Shown here: one piece after another, positions 50,760 to 61,669 of the stretch
Position numbering within the stretch: the stretch's first letter is position 1
Layout: every line of letters starts with the position of its first letter
Source of the DNA: Anadara kagoshimensis
Taxonomy: Eukaryota; Mollusca; Bivalvia; Arcoida; Arcidae
Assembly: GCA_021292105.1 (NCBI GenBank)
Contig: CM037870.1
Span: forward strand, 10,474,486-10,538,485
DNA length: 64,000 nucleotides
Direction of reading: 5' to 3'
Program-made: the position numbers and the translations under genes
Notes under the pieces: model-generated
The model's database searches: none
What the model was told of the DNA's origin: nothing
The model's input: only the letters and a program-made list of their open reading frames with translations

Positions 50760-50811
50760 ATTACAATTTTGAATGTATTATTTCACAAAAATTCAAAAGT
50801 AGCACATGACA
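50760..50811. mobile_element. Palindromic MITE family P2, 5'-eroded
   Basis: The right arm AAAAGTAGCACATGACA is intact and the left arm has lost about six bases; GTAC flanks both sides (50756-50759, 50812-50815). Confidence 0.7.
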
Positions 50812-51394
50812 GTACATATCGGCATTTTCGCACTTAATTTGACAGAACTGTCTTAATTGTTAAGAGATTCTTGTGATAATCGATAAAGTGACATAGAGAT
50901 AATTTAAAAATGACATTCAAATATCTATTTGTTTACATGTATCCACTACTCTGTTACTATGGTTACACTCTGGTATTCCAGAATGAAATATGCAATGGCA
51001 ATGGCACAATGATGTATATGTGAGAGAAATTAATATATGACGTACTATATACATAGTTAAATATCTGCATAGTAAGCAATTTCTATATATCAAAAATTTT
51101 GGCAATGTCTTGGAAAGGCACAATATGTCTTAAATTTTAGCAGAACATGTACAACACAAAACTAAACAAAAATATATTAAATATATTAACATATTTAACT
51201 ATAACGGTCCTTATATACAAATCAACTTGTATTGTTCTATATATTCTACAAATCAAGAGAGAAGTTCAATTCCTCGTATTGCTTTCATGTCTTGGCAGGG
51301 AAATGGTTTTATCGTTCAAAAACTACACCAATGGATAAACAATACTGTTTTTTTCCATGTTTTCTTGCTTTGATAATGTATACCGTTATACAGT

Positions 51395-51600
51395 ACAGAC
51401 CTGTCGAAAGTTTAACACTTCGCTATAAAATTTATGCCAAATCGGCAGCACACTCGGTCCCTCGTTCGCTATATCTCGACAGAATTGTGACAGCAACTAT
51501 CTATGTCTCGGATGCTTTTAGGCCTTACATTTCTCGGTCATTCCTTGACTCCCTTTTTCAGTTCGGTGTTGAATTTTAGACAGGTGAGTACTGTATGTAT
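51395..51600 (+). repeat. Dispersed TCTCGAC/TCTCGG-rich repeat, copy 3
   Basis: CGCTATATCTCGACAGAATT, GTGACAGCAACTATCTATG and TTTTAGACAGGTGAGTACTG. It lies directly 3' of the Wnt6 stop codon (which is on the other strand), so it may be part of the Wnt6 3' UTR. The ORF at 51232-51579 belongs to this repeat. Confidence 0.45.
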
Positions 51601-51659
51601 GTCAGTAACAGATGTCAAACACATAACTATAATAATAATCTCAGTAATGTAAAGTTCAC

Positions 51660-52121
51660 TCATAAACACCTGTATATCGTTTTCTCAGTCACACACGTTT
51701 CACATGTGACGTTACAGCACCAAATAAATCGACATTTACAGTTTCCACTAACAGTTACAGTAGTTTTTGACGAACCGCGACGGCAGCAGAGTAAATCACA
51801 ACCACTTACTCCCATAGAATAGGGATCACACTCTCTACCCTTAGTCCCTAATGATCCTAATTTTCTATTCTTAACACAAAAATTAATTGAAGGTTCTGAG
51901 TAAATTAAATCTTCAGATGTAGGCGGTTTTATCGTATCTCCTTCCGGTATTAGTTTTTTACCGTCATTTGAACCTATCACTTTTGCCGCTCCGTCGAACT
52001 TTTCTTTTAACTTTGTTCCTACTTCTCTGAACAATGGCATACGCCTCCAACAAGTCTTTAATGCACAAGAGCCAGATAAACCGTGACATTTACACTCTGT
52101 TCTCATGTATAACTTCACAGC
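51660..52121 (-). CDS. Wnt6: Wnt6 last exon
   Basis: On the minus strand the acceptor ATTATACAG precedes 52121; the stop TGA is at 51662-51660. It encodes 153 residues: MRTECKCHGLSGSC with the lipid-modified Ser, FREVGTKLKEKFDGA, the Wnt6-like IGSNDGKKL, LIYSEPSINFC, GCDLLCC, then CKCRFIWCCNVTCETC and a terminal YRCL. The usual CCGRGH reads CCRRGS here, an uncommon change in a conserved turn. There is one Asn-Val-Thr sequon near the C-terminus. Confidence 0.96.
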   Translation of the reverse strand, partial: AVKLYMRTECKCHGLSGSCALKTCWRRMPLFREVGTKLKEKFDGAAKVIGSNDGKKLIPEGDTIKPPTSEDLIYSEPSINFCVKNRKLGSLGTKGRECDPYSMGVSGCDLLCCRRGSSKTTVTVSGNCKCRFIWCCNVTCETCVTEKTIYRCL

Positions 52122-54962
52122 CTGTATAATATACAAATAATAAATTACAATGTTATATATATATATATATTATCAAATATTATCATATGATAATACATTT
52201 GAACATATATTTTCTAACTTTTTATGGTAATCAACTCCATCACAAACATACCGATCCATGTTCAATCCTATTCACAATCGCAAATATACCGATCCATGTT
52301 CAAATCACAATTCCATATGTCAACCACAAATAACCGGCCGATGTTTAAATAACATCCCAAAAGGGCAACTACAAGTAAATCCGACTATGTCCATGAATAC
52401 ACCAAAAAAAAATTGAAAACTACATTTAACACGTGGGCTTCCACATGGCAAACATAATGCTCTGGGAAGGTTAACACCTCCTGTCTAGCTAGCTTCAATC
52501 GCAATATTTGAAATCAAAACTGGGATTAAAAAACAACACGAAACTTTTGGGCATCAAATATATCTAGGACCATTTTGAATACAGAGACATCATACTTATA
52601 AGAAATATTGTGATGGCGGTCATAAGTATGATAAGGAGTCTTTAGAACTAAACTAGTTTATATCATTTAAAAGCCTGTTTTGTGTTGCTCTATTCTGTTA
52701 GGTTTGATAATGGATAATTTGTTTATCTCTGTCTTATTTATAGTTGTCTATAGCCGAGTACAGACCACTGCGGTAACTGAGTTGGTAGAGTGCTCGCTCC
52801 CTAAGTTAGAGGTCATAATTTCGCAACCCGGCCGGGCCTGACCCAAGACTTGAAAGTGGGTAGTGACTGTTCTTTCACCAAACACTCGGCTTACAAAATG
52901 AAAGTACATGTTCTTTCGAATTGGAACTTAAAATTAACGAGGTCCCGTGTCACGGTAGGTGTGTCATGATAAAGAACCCTATTGTGTAATGCCATCACCG
53001 CATCGTACGGGCAAAATTCTGCACCTTCGTCTATAGCTGGCGACGTCTTGATGTAAGTAAAATATTTTGACTGGGAAGTTACACACCATTCCTCAACGTA
53101 ACTCTATAGTCGATTACATAAGTACCCAGCTCTACGTTTGTTTGTTTGGTATGTTTTTAAATTGCCAGGTATTGCCATACGACATTTTCATCCCGACAAT
53201 ATCCAGTCCAAAAAAAAAAATTCATTACAACACAATCGATCTTAGAGCCATAAAATAAAAACCCCAAACCTATCCTAGACTGTCTTCAACTTTTCTCATA
53301 TTTTGATAAAATTGTTAGAACACTATAAAAAGAACAAGAGGATATCAATAGACTGTTATTGTATCCAAATTGGAAACGAAATGGCCCATAATAACATCGT
53401 AAAATTCATAAAACGGTCGATTAGTAAAATTGGTATCGCCGTGACCAATTATTTGTCTTAGCTTCTTTAAGTATTTATCCAAAGATTTGTATCACAATAA
53501 TTTTTCTACATCTATATTCATACAAGTTTTATGACTATTATTAATGAGTTGCGATCCAAATACTAATACGTAATTCATTATAAGTAGGTTTGGCTTTTTA
53601 TTTTATACAATGTATTCATTTATTTTCTTTTGCATTGTTTTGTCGGATTATACAAAATAACTTATTATAGTTATGCTCAAATTGTCTTCTAATTGACCTG
53701 AAAATTGAATTAGTATCATTTAAAGAAGGGCTGCCAGATGGTGATGTTTTGGAATGTCCTGCCAAGAGCAAGCAGCCGCCATGAATTTTGTTTATGAGAA
53801 TGGGCAACCTTCCCAAACCATGTTACAAGTACTACTCAAGTTTGTTGTAATATATCTAAATAATACAATGCCAAACAACATATACGTATATAACCTTGGA
53901 ACATACGGCTATGTTTTCAACTTATCAGAAAGAGGGGGAATAAAATAGATAAATTACACGTGTCAAAATGTTTTAATAGCGGCTTAAGTATCAAGCACCT
54001 TTTGTTTCTTGGCTTGGCATGTTGAGAAAATGGATGTAGACGTGTCTGTGATTTTACAGTCTACAGTCTACAATTGTGTTTCGATTTTGAACTTTCAAAA
54101 TACAAGTTATATAATCCTTTGCAGTTGAAGACTTATTTCATAAATGTCATCATGTGAACATGTTGTGAAAATTTACTAGATTGCTCACTACCTAAAATCT
54201 GTGACTATCTGGAAGTAGTGCTCTCAAACCGCTGTAATTACAGACAGATCATAAACCGTTACACAAACACATAAATCTGTTTAAGGATTCAGTTTTAACA
54301 ATTAATGCAAATTGATTGGCAAAGCGCTCTAACTTCGCTACAATGACCCACCACTACATGTCAAATAACCTTTCCGGAGCACCTGGCCTCACTTCCTAGG
54401 TGGCAGTTCGCGTGTTAATCCTAACTTGTTAGTTTCAAAGTATTTACTTTGCTGCTGGATTGTGGTTCGGGCATTGATTTGTATGTTTGTTTTTTATAAC
54501 ACACTACTACTCACATGAACATTTAAAATACATGGTCTCACCTTCTTAACTCGAGTAATAACATAAGCACACATAGACAGTGAATTGTGTCAATTTCTCT
54601 CTATATTGACGTCTGTATCGAATACGTGTACTACATTGACATTTCACTATTTACAAATTCTATTCTATTAAGTAAAATAAAAATTACCAATCTCCCCGCT
54701 TCATTATTGTGAAGCTGGATTCTTGTTCGAATATCGCCTCTTCTTTTTCGTTTTCTAGCGTCCATAAATTCTTTAGATTTTAAATATCCAAATTTCACAT
54801 TATCACCACATCCTCCCCACTCCCATTCTCCGTCTGTAGTAATGTCTTGTTCATTATTATCACAACTACATTGAAGTAACTTCCCCATACTACATGCCTG
54901 TGTAACTGCGTAAACCACGCCTGCTGCAGTTATTGCATATACAAACGACGATTCTCTTGTAT
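51660..54962 (-). CDS. Wnt6: Wnt6 ligand, 3' part (last two exons; 5' exons not in view)
   Basis: Secreted Wnt ligand. Two joined exons, 54962-54688 and 52121-51660, encode about 244 residues, the C-terminal two thirds of a protein usually near 360 residues. The subfamily call rests on Wnt6-like strings: FVYAITAAGV with [48 protein letters not shown] and RTECKCHGLSGSCALKTCW. The junction AGRL|AVK is phase 0 and sits where human WNT6 reads AGRLAV. The upstream boundary is phase 1. Reading 55-64 kb on the minus strand I found no exon with the QFRFRRWNC block, so the first exons probably lie beyond 64000, implying an intron longer than 9 kb. The gene is convergent with Wnt1; the stop codons are 8.8 kb apart. 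Confidence 0.93.
52240..52650 (-). mobile_element. Penelope-like element fragment, tail reiterated 3-4 times
   Basis: From 52650 leftwards on the minus strand: the GCCGCCATCACA remnant of the FYGRHH box, the body of the tail, then the terminal motif ACATGGATCGGTATGTTTG repeated in diverged form at 52240-52420. It sits in the Wnt6 last-exon flank, about 120 bp upstream of the last exon, in the intron. Confidence 0.65.
52769..53090 (+). mobile_element. tRNA-headed SINE
   Basis: The head resembles a tRNA with A box (TAACTGAGTTGG) and a weak B box (ATTTCGCAACC). The 3' region (GAGGTCCCGTGTCACGGTAG, AAAGAACCC, GCTGGCGACGTCTTGATGTA) resembles the conserved tail shared by broad metazoan/molluscan SINEs. 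It is not a functional tRNA: no complete cloverleaf. In the Wnt6 intron, opposite to Wnt6. Confidence 0.7.
54355..54500 (+). mobile_element. Penelope-like tail fragment in the Wnt6 intron
   Basis: CCTTTCCGGAGCACCTGGCC, CTAACTTGTTAGTTTCAAAG and TTTGTATGTTTGTTTT between the two Wnt6 exons. Confidence 0.6.
54688..54962 (-). CDS. Wnt6: Wnt6 penultimate exon
   Basis: On the minus strand the acceptor CTTATTTTTCAG precedes 54962 and the donor TTG|GTAATT follows 54688. It encodes 91 full codons plus a split Asp: DTRESSFVYAITAAG, CSMGKLLQCSCDNN, GEWEWGGCGDN, FMDARKRKRRGD and [10 protein letters not shown]. The insert between CSCD and WEWGG is short compared with the long insert of vertebrate WNT6. 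Confidence 0.95.
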
Positions 54963-55134
54963 CTGAAAAATAAGAAGGATAAACGTACATGTATACCTAA
55001 AGCATTTGATATAATAATTGTATAAATACAGTTGTATACAAAGGAATTCGCAATAACAATAACAATGACTTACTCAGTTATAATTTTTAGACTAAATCTA
55101 TTTTGTCAATATTGTTTCTTACATCCTTTATTAT

Positions 55135-55330
55135 ACCTCTGTTGTCCGTCCGTCCGTAAGTTTTCTCAGCAACTTCTATTCACCGCTTGGAATTTTGAAT
55201 GCGAGTTCAGTATATATATATATGAGGTCCCATGTCGCAAGTACCGATTTAAAGTCTGCCAGACATCTACTTCATGTTTACCGACTTAGTTTATTTTTCG
55301 ACCAATTTACGGCCAATGGTTAAAGTTGAA
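55135..55330. repeat. Probable dispersed repeat (TCCGTCCGT-led)
   Basis: TTGTCCGTCCGTCCGTAAGT, TTTTCTCAGCAACTTCTATT and ACTTCATGTTTACCGACTTA resemble a repeat I associate with molluscan genomes. There is only one copy here, so support is weak. Confidence 0.3.
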
Positions 55331-56341
55331 AGCATAAGTACACTAAGTGAGCAGTAACGCAGATATCTGTATCGATTCTTGCACTTCGATATCCAAATTC
55401 ATTATAATGGCTGTTTAATGTGTATACTTTTGAACAGAACTGTCGCACTGCCTTGATAAACGAATGTGACAAAGGCAATTTATTTACAAGTCATTGGTAA
55501 TTTGCTTGCTGAGTTTTTATCTTTCCTCCATTTTGCAAGTTGACTATCTTTAAAGACAAGTATAACATGTAACAGTCTAGGTGTTAATTACGCACTACAT
55601 CAAGTAACCCATGACATGTTTCTGATTTATCAAAAAACTGAAGATACATGTGAAGTAATTATAAATGCAAACAGACACCAACGGCTTCCAAGAATCTTTA
55701 TATAGTCTTGTTCATCGAAATAATTATTATTCAAGCAGAAAATAAAATCATGTTCAAATTACATATTTGTCACGAAATACGGCGTATCAGTATTTACTAT
55801 ATAGTCAGACTCCCGGCGTTCAACACGTGGCACGAGTTCAAGGTTTGTAACAGACAGCTGATAACAGCCTAACGTATACACCTAAGGCATAGTAGGATTC
55901 TACATATAGATACCACGTCTTGTGTCTCGAGAATGTTCATCGAATTTTAAAACAAATCACCAAATGAGTGGCATATAGTTTGCTATTGAAAAAGTAATAA
56001 ACAACGTAAAGCAAGAAAACGGAATAAAAAACTCAAAACTGTATGGAGGATCATAATCGTTAAAATGCTACGTGTTTTTCTTTATGCGAGTTTCATTAAA
56101 AAAATCACAGCAATAATTTATTTTTGTGGTTTGTAACATTGCACGTTCTCAAATGTTGAATAAATTAGTTATATTGTAAAATATACTCTGGTTTATTGAA
56201 GACCTAGATTTGGCAACATGTTAAACACCACTTCTTCATTATACTTGTATAGTCTATCTATAATATACAAATAAGTCGTCGAATTTTCGCTGTTCACATA
56301 TCCATATAGCGGCCACACAAGATCAGAATCGCAAGATCGCG

Positions 56342-56363
56342 ACCCCCACCCCCCCCCCCCCCC
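56342..56363. repeat. C-rich homopolymer tract
   Basis: ACCCCCACC followed by about 13 C, exceptional in this AT-rich window. It underlies the Gly-rich ORF at 56193-56423, which I do not accept. Confidence 0.9.
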
Positions 56364-56597
56364 ATCCCGCAAAACATCAGGTATCCCATTTCGCGAAAAT
56401 TTCCACTCGCGAAAAAACCACATTTACAGCATACAGTTTGGAGCCAAACAGTTACTAAAGTGTCATAATACTTTTTTCTGGAACAAAGTGAAGTGGGGGT
56501 AACAGTGTTTTACGCTCACTCAAGATTATACCTCTTACAAAGTGCATAGGATGTTGAGTAAATCTGGAGTACCTGGATAAAACAAACTATCTTCAGT

Positions 56598-58850
56598 AAA
56601 CGAACTGACACACGTTTGTACACTAGGACCTATCTGAGTGGGACTCCAACCTAGGCTTTAACTAAGACAAAGAGAAGTGCTGTGATCTGTGAGCGAACTG
56701 ACACACGTTTGTACACTAGGACCTATCTTAGTGGGACTTTAACTAAGACAATGAGAAGTGCTGTGATCTGTGAGCGAACTGACACACGTTTGTACACTAG
56801 GACCTATCTTAGTGGGACTTTAACTAAGACAATGAGAAGTGCTGTGATCTGTGAGCGAACTGACACACGTTTGTACACTAGGACCTGACACACGTTTGTA
56901 CACTAGGACCTATCTTAGTGGGACTTTAACTAAGACAATGGAGTGTTTGATCTTTGAGCGAACTGACACACGTTTGTACACTAGGACCTATCTTAGTGGG
57001 ACTTTAACTAAGACAATGAGAAGTGTTGTGATCTTTGAGCGAACTGACACACGTTTGTACACTAGGACCTATCTTAGTGGGACTTTAACTAAGACAATGA
57101 GAAGTGCTGTGATCTGTGAGCGAACTGACACACGTTTGTACACTAGGACCTATCTTAGTGGGACTTTAACTAAGACAATGAGAAGTGTTGTGATCTTTGA
57201 GCGAACTGACACACGTTTGTACACTAGGACCTATCTTAGTGGGACTTTAACTAAGACAATGAGAAGTGTTGTGATCTTTGAGCGAACTGACACACGTTTG
57301 TACACTAGGACCTATCTTAGTGGGACTTTAACTAAGACAATGAGAAGTGCTGTGATCTGTGAGCGAACTGACACACGTTTGTACACTAGGACCTATCTTA
57401 GTGGGACTTTAACTAAGACAATGAGAAGTGCTGTGATCTGTGAGCGAACTGACACACGTTTGTACACTAGGACCTATCTTAGTGGGACTTTAACTAAGAC
57501 AATGAGAAGTGTTGTGATCTGTGAGCGAACTGACACACGTTTGTACACTAGGACCTGACACACGTTTGTACACTAGGACCTATCTTAGTGGGACTTTAAC
57601 TAAGACAATGAGAAGTGTTGTGATCTTTGAGCGAACTGACACACGTTTGTACACTAGGACCTATCTTAGTGGGACTTTAACTAAGACAATGAGAAGTGTT
57701 GTGATCTTTGAGCGAACTGACACACGTTTGTACACTAGGACCTATCTTAGTGGGACTTTAACTAAGACAATGAGAAGTGCTGTGATCTGTGAGCGAACTG
57801 ACACACGTTTGTACACTAGGACCTATCTTAGTGGGACTTTAACTAAGACAATGAGAAGTGCTGTGATCTGTGAGCGAACTGACACACGTTTGTACACTAG
57901 GACCTATCTTAGTGGGACTTTAACTAAGACAATGAGAAGTGTTGTGATCTTTGAGCGAACTGACACACGTTTGTACACTAGGACATATCTTAGTGGGACT
58001 TTAACTAAGACAATGAGAAGTGCTGTGATCTGTGAGCGAACTGACACACGTTTGTACACTAGGACCTATCTTAGTGGGACTTTAACTAAGACAATGAGAA
58101 GTGCTGTGATCTGTGAGCGAACTGACACACGTTTGTACACTAGGACCTATCTTAGTGGGACTTTAACTAAGACAATGAGAAGTGCTGTGATCTGTGAGCG
58201 AACTGACACACGTTTGTACACTAGGACCTATCTTAGTGGGACTTTAACTAAGACAATGAGAAGTGTTGTGATCTTTGAGCGAACTGACACACGTTTGTAC
58301 ACACTAGGACCTATCTTAGTGGGACTTTAACTAAGACAATGAGAAGTGCTGTGATCTGTGAGCGAACTGACACACGTTTGTACACTAGGACCTATCTTAG
58401 TGGGACTTTAACTAAGACAATGAGAAGTGCTGTGATCTGTGAGCGAACTGACACACGTTTGTACACTAGGACCTATCTTAGTGGGACTTTAACTAAGACA
58501 ATGAGAAGTGCTGTGATCTGTGAGCGAACTGACACACGTTTGTACACTAGGACCTATCTTAGTGGGACTTTAACTAAGACAATGAGAAGTGCTGTGATCT
58601 GTGAGCGAACTGACACACGTTTGTACACTAGGACCTATCTTAGTGGGACTTTAACTAAGACAATGAGAAGTGCTGTGATCTGTGAGCGAACTGACACACG
58701 TTTGTACACTAGGACCTATCTTAGTGGGACTTTAACTAAGACAATGAGAAGTGCTGTGATCTGTGAGCGAACTGACACACGTTTGTACACTAGGATCTAT
58801 CTTAGTGGGACTTTAACTAAGACAATGAGAAGCGCTATGGTCTGTTAGCG
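56598..58850. repeat. 81-bp tandem array, about 28 copies
   Basis: The unit GAGCGAACTGACACACG... repeats every 81 bp. Two main variants (GCTGTGATCTGTGAG and GTTGTGATCTTTGAG) are interspersed. A 25-bp partial duplication occurs at 56885 and again at 57555, suggesting a roughly 670-bp higher-order duplication. A 2-bp insertion lies near 58302. Each unit contains TCTTAGT, 9 nt, ACTAAGA, a 7-bp hairpin. The unit is a multiple of three without stops, so long plus-strand ORFs arise; I do not regard them as genes. Confidence 0.95.
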
Positions 58851-59094
58851 GGCTTTAGACCACTTGACTGGTCTAGCATTTGATAATTTTTATGTTGATA
58901 TAAAAGGGAACGTTTCACCTCGTTACTGCTTTAAAGCGCGGTTTGAGAGCAAGACCTTTACAGTGTGTTGTCTAAAAAATTAAACAACGTCCAAAATATA
59001 ACACATTGAACATGTGTACATAGTATACATGAATAATATAATTTAACAAACAATATGTATTTATAAATCTCTGGGGAATCGTATCAACCATAAC

Positions 59095-59705
59095 CTATAC
59101 CGATTAATGTTAAAACACAATACCGAAATCAAAGTAACAATTTATTTAAACAAATAAACAAATAAAACAAAATGGCAAATTAAGTAAAAAACGTAAACGT
59201 CAAACCGAAGAAACTTTCAAAGAACTAGGTTGATGTAAAAATAGTTTAACGGTTTATAAATACCTGTATATGGTATGTCAAGTTTGACCTGGTCGTTTGA
59301 CCTTTAATTTTAATATTCAAACAGACATGTCGATTGTGTAATTAAAGTTATATAAAGTTGATATATATAAGGATAGATCAGAGTAAATTTGGGTACCGGG
59401 TGTTTATGGTAATGAAACATGCTGTCTTACCTAAATCACACAGTCTATTTGCCAAATCTAATATTCAAATTGAAGGTCAAACGGCCAGGTCAAACGACGC
59501 ACTATAGAAACAACTCTACACTTGTTTTCATTTACTCAATAGAGCCAAACTGCCTTTTTACGTAGATGATTTGTACACAAAATTAATACATGTAATCAAA
59601 AAACAAACTCACTAAATCATGTCAAAATCACAATCCCAAAGCAAAGTAAAAACTTTGAAAATTGGCAAATTAATTTAAACACGTGGAGATTTTCCACAAG
59701 ATACA
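59095..59705 (-). mobile_element. Two Penelope-like tail fragments
   Basis: Minus copies at about 59095-59230 (ACCGATTAATGTTAAAACAC) and 59610-59705 (ATCATGTCAAAATCACAATC, AAAGCAAAGTAAAAACTTTG), flanking the TIR element at 59282-59495. Confidence 0.5.
59282..59495. mobile_element. TIR element, GACCTG/TTGACC family, copy 2
   Basis: Arms GTTTGACCTGGTCGTTTGAC and its inverted match, sharing the GACCTG..CGTTTGACCTTT motif with 49688-49913. No clean target duplication seen. Confidence 0.7.
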
Positions 59706-61625
59706 TAAGTATTCTATATTTTACTACAGATTATGTTTGTAACCGAAATAAAAATGTGTAACGCCAATAACACGCTAAAGTGAATGCACGCAAAAATATG
59801 AGGATATAGTTTTTACAGGTCAGAGGTCAAATCGATGGGAAGATTACGTAATAATTAAATCATAGGTTATTACTTAAACTGTCATTTATAAACAAAATTT
59901 TCTGAATAGTTTTTAATCAAAGTAACCAGCTTATTTATCTTTTTGTCTGGAGTATTGATATGTCAAAGGAAGCTTTGAAATAACGATACGAGTGTTTTGT
60001 CCATAATGTCATCTCTAAATATATCGATCTCATGTCATTCTTAAATTGATTGTATTTGATTAAGACAATTGTAGACTGTCATGTCCCTGAATTGAAAGTG
60101 CCAAAATTATCACATAACATACCGATTACAATAAAGCTATCTGTTGTCTTAAACATGTTGTATTGTTGAGGTGATACTTAAGACTTTTGTGACGTACAAG
60201 AAATATTAATCATAATTAATGTTATCATAGGAAAGCTTTGTGTTAGCTGGCATTCTATCCGTGTCTATTATTCTGGATATAGTTTATCAAATTTTACAGC
60301 AAATTACATAAAATCTTTAAATCACTTTGCAAGAGACGTTTTTTGTAAAAGACAAATCAAAAAAGCGTTCAATCGAACGTTTGATGACAAAGATACAAGC
60401 TAACGTTTGAAATGTGACATTTACGACCTTGGAGGATTTAAACAAATTATCACACACTGTCGTCAGATTAATAAATATCAAAAATAACGACCCGTTCAAA
60501 TGTTTAACAGTGTCGCGCACCTGTGTCAAATACGGTCTATCTCAGACACGCTCATAACCAAGATTCCACAAAAATAGTGTCAAATGTGTTATAGTCGTTT
60601 TAAAATATATATTGGTAATTTTTTGTCTAATCTCTGTGTCCTGTGGTGTATTTTGACCGAATCTTTTTATTTTAATACCAACTAATACAGTTGTCTTATT
60701 ATTTTCTGGTTTGCATAATGAATGTTAATGCGATCGACTTGTTAGTAATATTTTTGATCTATTTAAGGACCAACGATCATTGGAATCAGACAAACAAAAG
60801 ACATATTGGTGATGTTTACTGTAACCATTTATCACGCGAATCTGTGTTAGGACATGATTCTTTATAATGCTGAATTTTGTTTTTATTCCAAAATATTGAA
60901 CTTTTTCTGATTTCACATAATAATCAATTTCAAAATTAATGCCCAACGTACAACGTGACACTTTTGTTTATATTGTATATCGGATCTTTTTAGCTGACAC
61001 ATGTGTTTTGTGATTACATAAACAGTCTAGAATTACATATCGTACCAGTTGAAATAAACACATTTTGGGCTAACGGTTATAATATGCTGACCTAAGAAGG
61101 GACACTATATAAAATTAAACAACGGTTTTTATATTTAAGACAAAATCCTATGGTTTTCGGTTAACTGGGAAGCAAGTGAAGGTTCGACTGCAAACTGCAA
61201 GGTAACAGAAAATGTTGGAAACCGTGCATGTATGTTATTTTCACTGGAAATCATAACACATTCCGAAATGTGAGAAAATGTGACAAATAAATAAATGTAC
61301 TTGACTATAGTAGGTAAAGTCATAAAGCAACAAAATTATTAAGAGGCAAATCATGATGCAAATACTTGGCTGATCGCATCCGCCATTTTTTTTTTTTTTT
61401 TTTTGAGATACAAGAAAACAAAACTTTTTTTTTAAAAATCTTAATAACAACCTGTCATAAAAATATAATTCAAAACATTTATTATCATTTGATTGGAAAC
61501 GTTCATCTAGTAAGAAATGGTGATGTCTTGAAGTGTCAATCATCACACGTGACTAGACGCCCCTCTCACAACAGTGTTAGTGGTATTATAAAAAAAACAA
61601 AATTATAACATAATGGTTCATTTTA

Positions 61626-61669
61626 CAGCACTAGACGGTCGTTTCGGATAAAATATCATAGTTGTGCTT
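61626..61669 (-). ncRNA. Decayed hammerhead copy (minus strand)
   Basis: On the minus strand CCGAAACGACCGTCTAGTGC reproduces the 3' half of the ribozyme. Upstream, AGCAC can pair with GTGCT of stem I, but the core reads CTATGA instead of CTGATGA (one base missing). It is a diverged copy of the same repeat, likely inactive. Confidence 0.55.

Larger units (their letters stand above)
42838..51659. other. Wnt1-Wnt6 convergent intergenic region
   Basis: No gene seen. It should contain both 3' UTRs. It is filled with Penelope-like pieces (43690-48320), a TIR element (49688-49913), a palindromic element (50760-50811) and a dispersed repeat. About 43000-43690 and 48330-49680 show nothing recognisable. 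Confidence 0.6.

Noticed and set aside
52780..52850. tRNA gene
   Set aside because: Only A-box and weak B-box similarity. The context continues into a SINE 3' domain and no complete cloverleaf forms; the matching heads at 33.9 and 2.1 kb are also fragments.
56682..58848. Long plus-strand ORFs of a 27-residue repeat (ERTDTRLYTRTYLSGTLTKT...)
   Set aside because: They arise because the 81-bp satellite unit is a multiple of three and lacks stops. Unit variants change amino acids freely, and there is no start, stop or domain context of a gene.
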